NCBI RefSeq assembly: GCF_004197395.1
Contig: NZ_SELS01000009.1
Location: 145,383 to 209,382 of the forward strand
DNA from: Paraburkholderia sp. UYCP14C
Lineage (GTDB): Bacteria; Pseudomonadota; Gammaproteobacteria; Burkholderiales; Burkholderiaceae
DNA: 64,000 nt
Reading direction: 5' to 3'
This document shows positions 8,465 to 17,286 of the stretch, in pieces. A program made the position numbers and the translations under genes. Below the pieces are notes generated by a model. It saw only the letters and a program-made list of their open reading frames with translations, ran no database searches and was not told the DNA's origin. Numbering within the stretch: the first letter of the stretch is position 1; every line of letters begins with the position of its first letter.

Positions 8465-9832
8465 ATGCCGACGATCCCCCAGCGTATAGAACGCCTGCCG
8501 TATTCGAGCTTTCATCGCAAACTGCTCTGGCTGGGAGGACTCGGCTACGTCTTCGATGCGATGGATGCCGCGGTGCTGGCGTTCATGCTGCCGGTGCTGC
8601 GCAACCAGTGGCATCTGAGCAGCGTGCAGACCGGCGTGCTCGGCAGCGGCACCTTCATTGGCTACTTCTTCGGCGCCGCGCTCGCCGGCATCCTCGGCGA
8701 CGTGATCGGCCGGCGCAAAGTCATGGTGTGGGCGCTGATCATCTACTGCGTCGCGTCGCTGATCAGCGCCACCGCGCAGGACTGGCCTTTCTTCATGGCG
8801 ACGCGCATCGTCGCCGGGGTCGGCACCGGTGCTGAAAGCGCAATCGTCGCGCCGTTTCTGTCGGAGTTCTGCGCGCGCAAGTATCGCGGCACCTTCACCG
8901 GCAGTCTGGCGGCGTTCTTCTCGTTCGGCTTCGTGTTCGCCGCGATACTCGGTTACCTGGTCATCCCGCTGGCGCCCGAAGCCTGGCGTGTCGTCTCGGT
9001 GATCACCGCGCTGCCGATCGTCATGCTGCTGTGGTGGCGGCGTGCCTTGCCCGAATCACCGCGCTGGCTCGACAGCCGCGGCAGAACCGCCGAAGCCTCG
9101 GTGATCGTCGACCGGATGGAGGAGGTGGTGCGCGCCGCGGGCTTGCCGCTGCTGCCGGAGCAGGCGCTCGCGTCGAGCGCTCCGCCCCCGGTCGCGAGCG
9201 GCTCGCCATTCGCCAAACTCAGGGCGCTGTGGTCGCGCCAGTTGGCCGGCATCACCGCGATGGCCTGGCTGATGTGGCTGTCGATCACGTTCAGTTACTA
9301 CGCGTTCTTCACGTGGATCCCCGGTCTGCTGGTGCAAAGCGGCATGACGATCACGCGCAGCTTTTCGTATTCGCTGGTCATGTACCTCGCGCAGATTCCC
9401 GGCTACTTCTCGGGCGCGTGGCTCAATGAAAAGATCGGCCGGCGCGCGACCATCGTCACGTACATGGCGCTGGGCGGGTTCTCCGCGCTGGGGCTCGCGC
9501 TCACGCACAGCGATGCTGAAATTCTGACGTCGGGCTTTTTGCTGTCGTTCTTCATGAACGGGACCTATGCCGGCGTCTATGCGTACACGCCCGAAGTGTT
9601 TCCCACCGAAGTGCGCGCGACCGGCATGGGCGTCTCTTCGGCGATCGGACGCCTCGGCGCGATCGCCGCGCCGATTCTGGTCGGCTTTCTGTATCCACGC
9701 CTCGGCTTCGGCGGGGTTTTCGGCGGCACGACGCTGGTGCTGATCATCGGTGCGCTGGCCGTTCTGATCATGGGCGTGTCCACCCGCGGCCGGTCGCTCG
9801 AAGAAATTGCCGCGATGCGCCTGAACCGCTGA
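8465..9832 (+). CDS. MFS transporter, sugar/organic-acid proton symporter type
   Basis: 455 residues with twelve predicted membrane helices. The loop 2-3 signature is GDVIGRRKVMVW, and the helix-6/7 loop has PESPRWLDSRGR, both typical of the sugar-porter and aromatic-acid symporter branches. The first helix, YVFDAMDAAVLAFMLPVL, has the Asp residues often used for proton coupling with acid substrates. The ATG at 8465 follows GGAAGCAAGCC. Fifty-five bp downstream is an amidohydrolase gene on the same strand, so the transporter probably imports that enzyme's substrate. Both genes lie between the two halves of a broken AraC-VOC junction. Confidence 0.88.
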   Translation: MPTIPQRIERLPYSSFHRKLLWLGGLGYVFDAMDAAVLAFMLPVLRNQWHLSSVQTGVLGSGTFIGYFFGAALAGILGDVIGRRKVMVWALIIYCVASLISATAQDWPFFMATRIVAGVGTGAESAIVAPFLSEFCARKYRGTFTGSLAAFFSFGFVFAAILGYLVIPLAPEAWRVVSVITALPIVMLLWWRRALPESPRWLDSRGRTAEASVIVDRMEEVVRAAGLPLLPEQALASSAPPPVASGSPFAKLRALWSRQLAGITAMAWLMWLSITFSYYAFFTWIPGLLVQSGMTITRSFSYSLVMYLAQIPGYFSGAWLNEKIGRRATIVTYMALGGFSALGLALTHSDAEILTSGFLLSFFMNGTYAGVYAYTPEVFPTEVRATGMGVSSAIGRLGAIAAPILVGFLYPRLGFGGVFGGTTLVLIIGALAVLIMGVSTRGRSLEEIAAMRLNR

Positions 9833-9887
9833 AGCGTGCACAGCCGGCGCATCGCGCGCTCGCACCCTGCAACCCGAGGAACCACAT

Positions 9888-11132
9888 ATGGACCGCATTC
9901 TGTTCAAGAACGGCGCTTTGCTCGATCCGCTGCATCATGCATTGCAGCCGGGCTACAACCTGCTGGTTGAAGGCGACACTATCAAGGAAGTATCGCCGCA
10001 GCCGATCGATGCGCCCGACGCACAGGTGATCGGTCTGAACGGCAAGACCATCATGCCGGGCCTGATCGACTTGCATGCGCATATGGTCGCGACGCAATTC
10101 GATTTGCCGAGCCAGGTGAACATGCCCAACGTATTCGTCACCCTGAAGGCGCTGCCGATCATGCGCGGCATCCTGCGGCGCGGCTTCACCACGGTTCGCG
10201 ACGCGGGCGGCGCCGGCTTCGCGCTCAAGCAATCGGTCGAAATGGGCCTCGCGCAAGGGCCGCGCCTGTTCGTCGCCGGACGCGCGCTGAGCCAGACCGG
10301 CGGCCACGGCGACGGCCGCGCGCGCACGGACTTCATGCCCGGCGACGCGCCTTGCAACTGCTGCGTGCGAGTCGGTGCGTTGAGCCGGGTCGTCGACGGC
10401 GTCGACGCGTTGCGCCGCGCCGTGCGCGAAGAACTGCAGATGGGCGCCGACCAGATCAAGATCATGGCCTCCGGCGGCGTCGCGTCGCCGACCGACCCGA
10501 TCGGCGCGCTCGGCTATTCGGAGGACGAGATCCGCGCGGTCGTCGCCGAAGCCGAGGCACGCGGCACCTACGTGATGGCGCACGCCTACACGGCTGAATC
10601 GATGCGACGCGCGGTGCGCTGCGGCGTGCGCACCATCGAGCACGGCAACCTGATCGATGCGCCGACCGCCGATCTGATGGCCGAGTGCGGCGCGTACGTG
10701 GTACCCACGCTGGTAGCCTACGAGGCCTTGCATCTCGAAGGCGTGCGCTATGGCTTGTCGGCCGAGAGCGCGGCCAAGATCGACACCGTGCGTGAAGCCG
10801 GCTTGAAGTCGCTGGAGATTTTCAGGCGCGCCGGGGTCAAGATGGGCTTCGGCTCCGATCTGCTCGGCCCGGGCCACCGGATGCAAAGCGACGAGTTCGC
10901 GATCCGCGCGCAAGTGCTGAGTCCCGCCGAGATCATCGGCAGCGCCACCACCATCGGCGCCGAAATTCTCGGCATGACGGGTAAGCTGGGGCGCCTCACC
11001 CCGGGCGCCTATGCCGACGTGCTGGTGGTCGACGGCGATCCGTTGCGCGACCTGAGCTGCCTGACGGGCCAGGGCGAGCACATCCCGCTGGTGATGAAGG
11101 GCGGCCGCGTCGAATTCAACGAATTGCATTGA
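9888..11132 (+). CDS. Metal-dependent amidohydrolase (imidazolonepropionase-like group)
   Basis: A 414-residue protein of the amidohydrolase superfamily. Metal ligands expected for the TIM barrel are visible: HAH in DLHAHMVATQ (about residue 62), a Lys candidate for carbamylation in IKIMASGGVASP, HAYTAESM, IEHGN and the final Asp in GFGSDLLGPG. The C-terminal beta-sandwich ends with the usual ADVLVVDGDP. Relatives include Xaa-Pro/Xaa-Arg dipeptidases and N-acyl amino acid or lactam hydrolases; substrate specificity cannot be read off. An AGGA-type site (CCGAGGAACCAC) precedes the ATG. Likely co-transcribed with the MFS transporter. Confidence 0.85.
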   Translation: MDRILFKNGALLDPLHHALQPGYNLLVEGDTIKEVSPQPIDAPDAQVIGLNGKTIMPGLIDLHAHMVATQFDLPSQVNMPNVFVTLKALPIMRGILRRGFTTVRDAGGAGFALKQSVEMGLAQGPRLFVAGRALSQTGGHGDGRARTDFMPGDAPCNCCVRVGALSRVVDGVDALRRAVREELQMGADQIKIMASGGVASPTDPIGALGYSEDEIRAVVAEAEARGTYVMAHAYTAESMRRAVRCGVRTIEHGNLIDAPTADLMAECGAYVVPTLVAYEALHLEGVRYGLSAESAAKIDTVREAGLKSLEIFRRAGVKMGFGSDLLGPGHRMQSDEFAIRAQVLSPAEIIGSATTIGAEILGMTGKLGRLTPGAYADVLVVDGDPLRDLSCLTGQGEHIPLVMKGGRVEFNELH

Positions 11133-11162
11133 GCCTGCGAATCATCCATCCGTTTTGCCTGC

Positions 11163-11310
11163 GCACCCGACGATCGCAGTTTTGGAGAAGCGCCGCCGCG
11201 TGGCCAGCGATACAGTCGAGCCCTCAATCACGGAGGGAAGAATCATGAATCAGGGTATCAATGTGGTCGGTTTGTACGTCGACGATCAGGATGCGGCGCT
11301 TTCGTTCTAC
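11163..11310 (+). repeat. Right copy of the AraC-tail/VOC-start direct repeat
   Basis: Upstream of the VOC ATG at 11245 the sequence still encodes TIAVLEKRRRVASD, the tail of the AraC protein that ends at 8288, followed by VOC codons. Similarity to 8208-8350 is obvious but has diverged, so the rearrangement is not recent. Confidence 0.7.
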
Positions 11311-11658
11311 GTCGACAAGCTCGGCTTTCGCGTCCACACGGACGTGCGCAACGGCGCTTACCGCTGGCTCACGGTCCAGCACCCGGAGCAGCCGACTTTC
11401 CAGCTGGGGCTGTTCGCGCCGGGGCCGCCGGTCCACGACGAAGCGACCGCGCAAACGCTGCGTGCGATGGTCGCGAAGGGAGCGATGCCGCCATTGGTGC
11501 TGTCCGTTGCGGACTGTCGCGCGAGCTACGAGCAGTTGATGGCGCGCGGCGTGGAATTCACGCAGGAGCCGGTGGATCGATACGGCAGCGTCGATGCGGG
11601 CTTTCGCGATCCGGCCGGCAATGGCTGGAAGATGATCCAGGCGGCAGCGGGCAAGTGA
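11245..11658 (+). CDS. VOC (glyoxalase/bleomycin-resistance fold) family protein
   Basis: 137 residues starting MNQGINVVGLYVDDQDAAL, with GGAGGGAAG upstream. It has the two beta-alpha-beta-beta-beta modules of the vicinal-oxygen-chelate fold: GLYVDDQDAALSFYVDKLGF in the first and VADCRASYEQLMARGVEF in the second, ending DRYGSVDAGFRDPAGNGWKM. Such proteins are dioxygenases, lyases or binding proteins; this small form is usually of unknown substrate. It ends 3 bp from the convergent COG0523 gene. The presence of an AraC C-terminal remnant just upstream points to former linkage with the AraC gene. Confidence 0.88.
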   Translation: MNQGINVVGLYVDDQDAALSFYVDKLGFRVHTDVRNGAYRWLTVQHPEQPTFQLGLFAPGPPVHDEATAQTLRAMVAKGAMPPLVLSVADCRASYEQLMARGVEFTQEPVDRYGSVDAGFRDPAGNGWKMIQAAAGK

Positions 11659-11661
11659 GCG

Positions 11662-12705
11662 TCAGCGAGGCGCCGTCACGTCCGCCTCGCGCAGAAAGTG
11701 CGCAATCGTGTCTTCGATCACCGCTCGCGCAAGCCCCTGCACGATGAACACGAGCCGCGTCGTGCGATCGTCGTCGGGCCAGGCGTCGAGGCGTAGCGGC
11801 TCGTGCAGTAGCTGCTGCACGCCATGAAACACGATCGGCCGCGCCTCGCCGATGAAATTGCCGATTCCCTTGACCCGCAGGATGCGTTCGCCGTGATAGC
11901 CGAGCAGCACGGTCAGCGCGGTTTCGAAGGACTGCATCGGCAACGGCTGCGCGTAGGTGAGGCAGAAGCTTTCGATGTCCGGATGGGCGGCGCGCGCGGC
12001 CGCCGTGCCGCTCATCAGCGATGCGCGTCGCGCGGGCGCGGCACGCAGCCACGGCCGCACGGTACGCGGCGTCAGGATGCCGAGCAACTGGCGCGCGTCG
12101 AGCTCGCCGTTGCGCACGGGGATGCGCGTCGCCGTGGGATTGAGCGTGTCGAGCGTCGCGCTCAGTTCGGCGAGCGCCGCGGCATCGGCCAGCTCGGCTT
12201 TGGTCAGCAACAGACGGTCGGCGACCGCGACCTGCTGACGCGATTCCTCGTGACGTTCAAGCTGCGCGGCGCCGTGCTTCGCATCGACGGTCGTCACGAT
12301 GCCGTCGAGTTGCACTCGTCCTTCGAGCGCCGCGTCGCCAAGCAGCAGCGAGATCACCGGGCCGGGTCGCGCGAGCCCCGTGGTCTCGATCAGAATCCGC
12401 TCGAACGCCGGAATCTCGCCCCGCTCGCGGCGCGCGAGCAGGTCGGCGACGGTCGCCGCCAGTTCGTCGCGCACGCCGCAGCACAGGCAGCCGTTTTCGA
12501 GCAGCGCGACGGTTTCGTCGCGCGACGTGCTGACGAACAGATGATCGAGACCGATCGCGCCGAGCTCGTTGATGACCACCGCGCAACGGCCTAGCACCGG
12601 CTGCGGCAGCAGGCGATTGAGCAGCGTGGTCTTGCCCGAGCCGAGAAACCCCGTCAGCAGCGTGACGGGAATCGGGGCCGCGTGCGCGAGCTGGCTCTGC
12701 GTCAC
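11662..12705 (-). CDS. COG0523/CobW-family GTPase, probable metallochaperone
   Basis: 347 residues starting at a GTG. The P-loop is GFLGSGKTTLL (about residues 19-29), followed by the family hallmark CXCC metal-binding motif in ENGCLCCGVR (about 74), switch residues, and GTP-specificity region LTKAEL. A CobW C-terminal domain is present near residue 250-340 (ILRVKGIGNFIG to FLREADV). Family members use GTP to deliver zinc, cobalt or another metal to client proteins. The start codon directly abuts the stop of the upstream metallo-beta-lactamase-fold gene (TGAGTG), so the two are probably translationally coupled, which suggests chaperone and client. Confidence 0.9.
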   Translation of the reverse strand: MTQSQLAHAAPIPVTLLTGFLGSGKTTLLNRLLPQPVLGRCAVVINELGAIGLDHLFVSTSRDETVALLENGCLCCGVRDELAATVADLLARRERGEIPAFERILIETTGLARPGPVISLLLGDAALEGRVQLDGIVTTVDAKHGAAQLERHEESRQQVAVADRLLLTKAELADAAALAELSATLDTLNPTATRIPVRNGELDARQLLGILTPRTVRPWLRAAPARRASLMSGTAAARAAHPDIESFCLTYAQPLPMQSFETALTVLLGYHGERILRVKGIGNFIGEARPIVFHGVQQLLHEPLRLDAWPDDDRTTRLVFIVQGLARAVIEDTIAHFLREADVTAPR

Positions 12706-13728
12706 TCAGATCACCTGCAGGTCTTTACCGACGATGATCCGTCCGTCGAAATGCCTGCGCGCGTCGGCGGCCCACATGTCGTCGGTGATCGCGGGGTCGC
12801 CGCCGGGCACGAAGTGGCTCAGCACCAGCGTCTTCACGCCGGCCGCGGCGGCGATCCGGCCGACCTGCTCGGTCGTGGTGTGGCTCTTCATCAGGTGATC
12901 GAGCAGCGTCGGTGCGTTGTCGACGGTCTTCATCAACTTTTCCAGCGCGGGCAGGTACATCACTTCGTGGACGAGTACGTCCGCGCCCCTGGCGAAGTCG
13001 GCGAGCGGCGGATAGTAGGTCGTGTCGCCGGAGAAGACGATCGTGCGATCCCGCGTCTCGAAGCGGTACGCGAATGCCGGCTTGATCGTGTAGTGATCGA
13101 CCAGCAGTGACGTAACGCGCACGCGCTCGTCTTCCATCACGACGCGCGGCCCGTCGAACTCGTGGACGTTGATCAGCGGACGCATCGGCGGGCGGCCTTC
13201 TTCGCGCATGCGCACGTCGAGATCGATCGCGTTCATGTCGACGAAGTCGTCGATCATCTTCGTGATGCGCGGCGGCCCGTACAGATTGACCGGCGTGCGC
13301 AGACCGGTGGCCCACGCGAGGAACACGAGATTGCCGAGGTCGGCGTTGTGATCCGAATGATGATGCGTGAGGAAGATGTCGCGAATGCCCGGCAGCTTGA
13401 TGCCCGCCTTGGTCAATTGAAGCGCGACGCCGTTGCCGCAATCGACCACGTACGGCTGGCCATCGACCACCAGTACGTTCGACGGCGCCGCGCGCAGATC
13501 CGACGGCGTCGGGCCGCCTTTGGTGCCGAGCAGGATCAGCTGGGTGCCGTTGGTCGAGGGACCGGCTGTGGCGGCGCCGGTCGTCGCGGAGGTCGTTGCT
13601 GCGGGCGTCGCGCTCGCCGGCGACTGCGCGTTGGCCTCCTGCATCCACGGCAGCGCGGCGGTGGTGCCGGCGGTCACGGCAAGCCGCATGAAGTCGCGGC
13701 GGGAGCGTCCAAACGGCTGATCGCTCAT
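12706..13728 (-). CDS. Tat-exported metallo-beta-lactamase-fold hydrolase
   Basis: 340 residues from the ATG at 13728, which has AGGAGACA upstream. The N-terminus carries a twin-arginine signal (GRSRRDFMRLAVTAG) and a cleavage-like ANAQ, so the folded enzyme should be periplasmic. The binuclear metal site motif HHHSDHNAD is present about residue 120, with later ligands in FSGDTTYYPP and LSHFVPGGD. The layout resembles arylsulfatase- or RNase Z-like MBL enzymes; the substrate is unknown. Tat substrates acquire metal in the cytoplasm before export, which fits the coupled COG0523 GTPase gene immediately downstream. Confidence 0.9.
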   Translation of the reverse strand: MSDQPFGRSRRDFMRLAVTAGTTAALPWMQEANAQSPASATPAATTSATTGAATAGPSTNGTQLILLGTKGGPTPSDLRAAPSNVLVVDGQPYVVDCGNGVALQLTKAGIKLPGIRDIFLTHHHSDHNADLGNLVFLAWATGLRTPVNLYGPPRITKMIDDFVDMNAIDLDVRMREEGRPPMRPLINVHEFDGPRVVMEDERVRVTSLLVDHYTIKPAFAYRFETRDRTIVFSGDTTYYPPLADFARGADVLVHEVMYLPALEKLMKTVDNAPTLLDHLMKSHTTTEQVGRIAAAAGVKTLVLSHFVPGGDPAITDDMWAADARRHFDGRIIVGKDLQVI

Positions 13729-13945
13729 GGGCGGTGTCTCCTGAGTTTTCGCCATTCTTGTTGGGATGGCCTGAACGCGTCGCATGGGCGAGCGCTTGAA
13801 CCAGTGGATTCTAGCGGGCTCGGGGACTGACCGGGGGCGTGAATCGGAAATACGTCGGACCGTATACGGTCGACGGCGCGTCGCACGATCGCGCCGCGCC
13901 GCCGGCCTTCATGCCGGACCAATGGACCACTGAACTATTGGGCCA

Positions 13946-14338
13946 TCACTGCTGATGCTGCTGCAGATACTGCCGAACGTCGTTCAACGTCACACGGCCC
14001 GAATGCGCGCTATCGATCTCGTCAAAATGTTTGGCGATATAGCCGAGCCCATTGCTTTGCGCCTGGGCCTTGGTGATCGACGAGCCGTTGCTGAGCACCG
14101 AATTCGCGCCCAGCCTGCTCTCCATGCGCTGCTGAGCCTGCTGCTGCAGCGTCGAGCCGGTGGTTGGCGCGACCGCGTTAGCACGGTTATGAGGAAAGAA
14201 CGGACCATCCACGCCGTGTCCGCCGTTGGGTAGCGTCACGGGCGCCACCGGCTGAGGCGGCAACGCGTGTGCACTGCCGACGACCACACCGAGGACGATC
14301 AACGCCAGCGTACGTCGCAAGATATCGATTGAGGACAT
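13946..14338 (-). CDS. Small exported EF-hand-like protein
   Basis: 130 residues from ATG 14338, with a hydrophobic N-terminal signal (LALIVLGVVVGSAHA). The mature part is Pro/Gln-rich and ends with one EF-hand-like loop, DSAHSGRVTLND, in which loop positions 1, 5, 6 and 12 suit calcium binding but position 3 is Ala, so binding may be weak. It follows the S10 carboxypeptidase gene by 57 bp on the same strand and may be co-transcribed. Single EF-hand exported proteins of this type are common in Burkholderiales and uncharacterised. A longer ATG start at 14395 would overlap the carboxypeptidase stop and hide the signal peptide. Confidence 0.7.
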   Translation of the reverse strand: MSSIDILRRTLALIVLGVVVGSAHALPPQPVAPVTLPNGGHGVDGPFFPHNRANAVAPTTGSTLQQQAQQRMESRLGANSVLSNGSSITKAQAQSNGLGYIAKHFDEIDSAHSGRVTLNDVRQYLQQHQQ

Positions 14339-14395
14339 GATCACTCGCCATAAAAAGTAGTCGGAGGGTTTCGCGCGAAGCGAAACCACCATCAA

Positions 14396-16231
14396 TCAGG
14401 GCGCGGCCGCGGCGACCGCCTCGCTCGTCGGCGTAGCGGCCGGCGCTTCGTCAGCCCACGGCTTCGGCAGCGTCGCCAGCGTGAGTGCGCCCGCGATCGG
14501 CGTGCCACCGTAGAATGCCGCGAGGTCCGTCTTCATCTGCGGGCGCGCCACGTCGTCCAGATAGATCATATGACCGCCCTGGAAGAAGTTGACCTGCAGA
14601 TTCGGGTTGAGACCCTGCACCGTCTTGAGCCGCGCGAGCTGCTTCTCGGTGTTGAAGAACGGCGTGGCGAGATCGTGATAGCCGTTCTCCGCCAGCACCT
14701 TCAGTTGCGGATTCAGCTTCAGCGCGCCGAGCAGATCGGGGATCGTGTCGGGCAGCGGCTGGCCGCCGTGCGAGAAATCCCACACCTCGATGATCGCGTC
14801 ATTCAGCGGCATGTAGGCCGCATTCGGTGCCGTGTAGCCGAGGTAATCCGGCATCTGCGTCGCCAACGCATTGGTGAACGGCAGCGAGATCAGGATGTCC
14901 GACGGGTCGCCATCGGTCTGCAGGCGCGGGTCCGAGTTGGGCAGCGACACGCGACCGTCGTAGCGGCCGATCGTCGAGCCCGGCACCAGCGTGTAGTTGA
15001 ACGGATTGATGTTGAAGTAGCCCTGCATCGCCTGCAACGTGAGGCCGGATTCGGCGTCCCAGAACTTCTCGAGCCACGTCGGCGGGAAGTTCGGCGGTCC
15101 CGCGTAAGTGGGCGCGCCGAGCTGGCTCAATGTCCAGTACAGCGAATAATTCTTGAACAGGTTGTAGTTGGCGGTCACGAACGCCTCGCTGCGGAGCGCG
15201 TAGGTCGCCTGGTTCGTCGGCGCTGGCGATACCTGGTGGTAGTACGCCGCGACCTCGGCATAGCCCGGCATGTAGCCGCTCAACGTATCGGTTTCGAGCG
15301 CGAGCTGATCGGGCGAACCCGTGATCGCCACCGCCTCGATCGCATCGGCGAAGTAGTTCAGGATCGAAGACTGCAGCGTGATCCCCGTCAGATGCACGCC
15401 GGCCGATTCGAGCGCGAGCGCAAGAATGTCGGTGCGAGGCGTGCCGTACGATTCACCGTACAGATAGATCGGCGAGCCGCTGCGCGAATTGACGGTCAGG
15501 TAGCGGATGATGAAGTCGCGCATGATGTTCGCGTCCGCATCGGTGCTCCAGTAGGTCTGGTTCGTGTTCGGCAGGATCGCTTCGGAGAGGCCCGTGCCCG
15601 GCGGGTCGATGAACACGAGGTCGGTCGTGTCGATCAGACTCTCCGTGTTGTTCACGAGCGGGTAGTTCGGCCAGCTGGTGCCATTCAGCAGCGGGTCGGT
15701 GGTCGCGACGCGCGTCGGCGCGAACGAGCCGAGACGCAACCAGATCGATGACGAGCCAGGGCCGCCGTTATAGACGAACGTGACGGGGCGCGGCTTGCCG
15801 TTCGTGCTCGGCGCGGTGTAGGCCACGTAGGACATCGTCGCTTCGGGTGCGCCGCTGGTCAGATCCATGGCGGTTAGGTGACCGGTGGTCGTCGTGTAGT
15901 TGACGGTGGTGCTGCCGGACGTCCATTGGTAATGCATGATCGCGGCTTTCTCCGCGACCAGTGACGCGGCGATGCCGGACGTTGCACTCGTCGAATAGCT
16001 GGTGAGATCGATGTAGGGCTGATTGGCGGATGGCGTTTGCGGCGCGGCTGCCGCTTGCGCCTGATTGGCGACCTGCGCCATGCTGCTCGGCACCGCCGAC
16101 GCCGACGAAACTCCGTCGCCTCCGCCGCATCCGGCAAGGATGACGATTCCGAGTGTCAGCGCGCTTAGCGCGGCTAGCCGGCCATGACGACGGACGCGGC
16201 CATCGCCGGTACTCCTTCTGTCTGGTTTCAT
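14396..16231 (-). CDS. Lipoprotein serine carboxypeptidase, S10 family
   Basis: 611 residues. A lipoprotein signal ends LGIVILAGC, placing the enzyme in the periplasm or on the outer membrane. S10 hallmarks occur in order: YNGGPGSSSIW (oxyanion region), FIDPPGTGLS, nucleophile Ser in YGESYGTPR, a later Asp in the HDLATPF area, and His in FFQGGHMIYLD. The enzyme should remove C-terminal residues from peptides, or act as an acyl-transferring relative. The length is usual for bacterial S10 proteins, which are rarer than the eukaryotic ones. An EF-hand-like protein gene lies just downstream in the same direction. Confidence 0.9.
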   Translation of the reverse strand: MKPDRRSTGDGRVRRHGRLAALSALTLGIVILAGCGGGDGVSSASAVPSSMAQVANQAQAAAAPQTPSANQPYIDLTSYSTSATSGIAASLVAEKAAIMHYQWTSGSTTVNYTTTTGHLTAMDLTSGAPEATMSYVAYTAPSTNGKPRPVTFVYNGGPGSSSIWLRLGSFAPTRVATTDPLLNGTSWPNYPLVNNTESLIDTTDLVFIDPPGTGLSEAILPNTNQTYWSTDADANIMRDFIIRYLTVNSRSGSPIYLYGESYGTPRTDILALALESAGVHLTGITLQSSILNYFADAIEAVAITGSPDQLALETDTLSGYMPGYAEVAAYYHQVSPAPTNQATYALRSEAFVTANYNLFKNYSLYWTLSQLGAPTYAGPPNFPPTWLEKFWDAESGLTLQAMQGYFNINPFNYTLVPGSTIGRYDGRVSLPNSDPRLQTDGDPSDILISLPFTNALATQMPDYLGYTAPNAAYMPLNDAIIEVWDFSHGGQPLPDTIPDLLGALKLNPQLKVLAENGYHDLATPFFNTEKQLARLKTVQGLNPNLQVNFFQGGHMIYLDDVARPQMKTDLAAFYGGTPIAGALTLATLPKPWADEAPAATPTSEAVAAAAP

Positions 16232-16891
16232 CTCGTTCCCTGGTGAGTGATACCGCTACACAAAGGCCGCTTTTCGCCGGTCGCGCGCGTGGGAGATCGA
16301 ATAACCCGCACCGCACTCGAAGGCACGCAGCGGTTGCATGGACAGCTTTTTCCCAATGTAGTAATTCAAAATACTTGCAATGATATTTCTATTTGCTTTC
16401 TCAAATTGAAGATTGAATGGGCAAAGGAATTCCCTGTCGATTTATCTCGAAATTTCAAGGGAAATTTAGAATTGAATCTTTCCGATGCTTACAGCAAGAG
16501 TGAAAATAGGCGGTGAAATGAGGTCTTGTCAAGGATCAAGCGGTGATTATGCGATTCGGAATAAGCTTGGCTCGTTCTCGAGGAGTCGGGCTGTGCGATC
16601 GAGCATTGGTGCGGGCGCGGCGGCAAGAGGGTGGAAAAATTCCGGCGGGGCTTATCCGAATTGCATTGAATAGCGACGCTGAACTGCGGATTTTCGTGGG
16701 CGCCTCGTCGGAATTAATTGCGATTGGAAAATATAATTAAATGGTAAATTTAACCGGTAAAAATACCTTCTCAATGCGATTAAAAAGGCAGGCCGTGGAA
16801 ATTCCGTTCGGGCGGCGTCGATTGCTTAGGCCGCCGGTTGCGGGTAGTGTCGTCGGGGAGTTTTGTCGTTCGTTTTCGGAAAGGGGTAGCT
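16232..16891. other. A/T-rich stretch, no intact gene seen
   Basis: Composition changes sharply to A/T-rich from about 16360 to 16760. Open frames here are short, lack ribosome sites and show no recognisable motif. It marks the left border of the low-GC segment that contains the LOG/PP-loop operon. Confidence 0.5.
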
Positions 16892-17197
16892 ATGGCACGA
16901 GATCGGCGTAACGACAACAGTGCGCTGCTGGGAACCTGGAAGCTTCAGTCCTTCACCACCGAAGAGCTGGCCAATGGCGAAAGGACCGACCTGTTCGGCG
17001 CACACCCGGACGGTAATCTGAGCTACGGCCCCGACGGCCGCATGCAGGCGATCCTACTCAAGGAAGGACGCAAGGCACCTACCGGTGTCCTGCCAACCGA
17101 CGCCGAGCGCATCCAACTCTATAACGGACTCAGTGCGTACGCTGGAACGTATAGCATTGATGGCGACCTGGTCAGTCATCATGTCGACGCATCGTAG
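16892..17197 (+). pseudogene. Lipocalin-like domain protein, 3' truncated
   Basis: Starts at ATG 16892 after AAGGGGTAGC. The 101 residues match the first two thirds of the small lipocalin-like family: LLGTWKLQSFTTEELANGER, DLFGAHPDGNLSYGPDGRMQ and YAGTYSIDGDLVSHHVDAS. Members normally continue from HHVD into a Trp-rich strand and about 45 more residues, but here a stop follows at once. The next sequence is unrelated, so the 3' end was probably deleted. Confidence 0.65.
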
Positions 17198-17286
17198 TGA
17201 CGCCGCGCGGCCGGCGGCACAGCCCGCCGCGCCGTCGCGAGGCGTGTAGCTTGTTGCGTCGATCGCTTTAGCAGCGGATCCCGTCG

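Noticed and set aside
9768-11129. 453-residue minus-strand frame opposite the amidohydrolase
   Set aside because: Antisense shadow: no motif, His/Arg/Ala-rich, and the plus strand has all amidohydrolase metal ligands.
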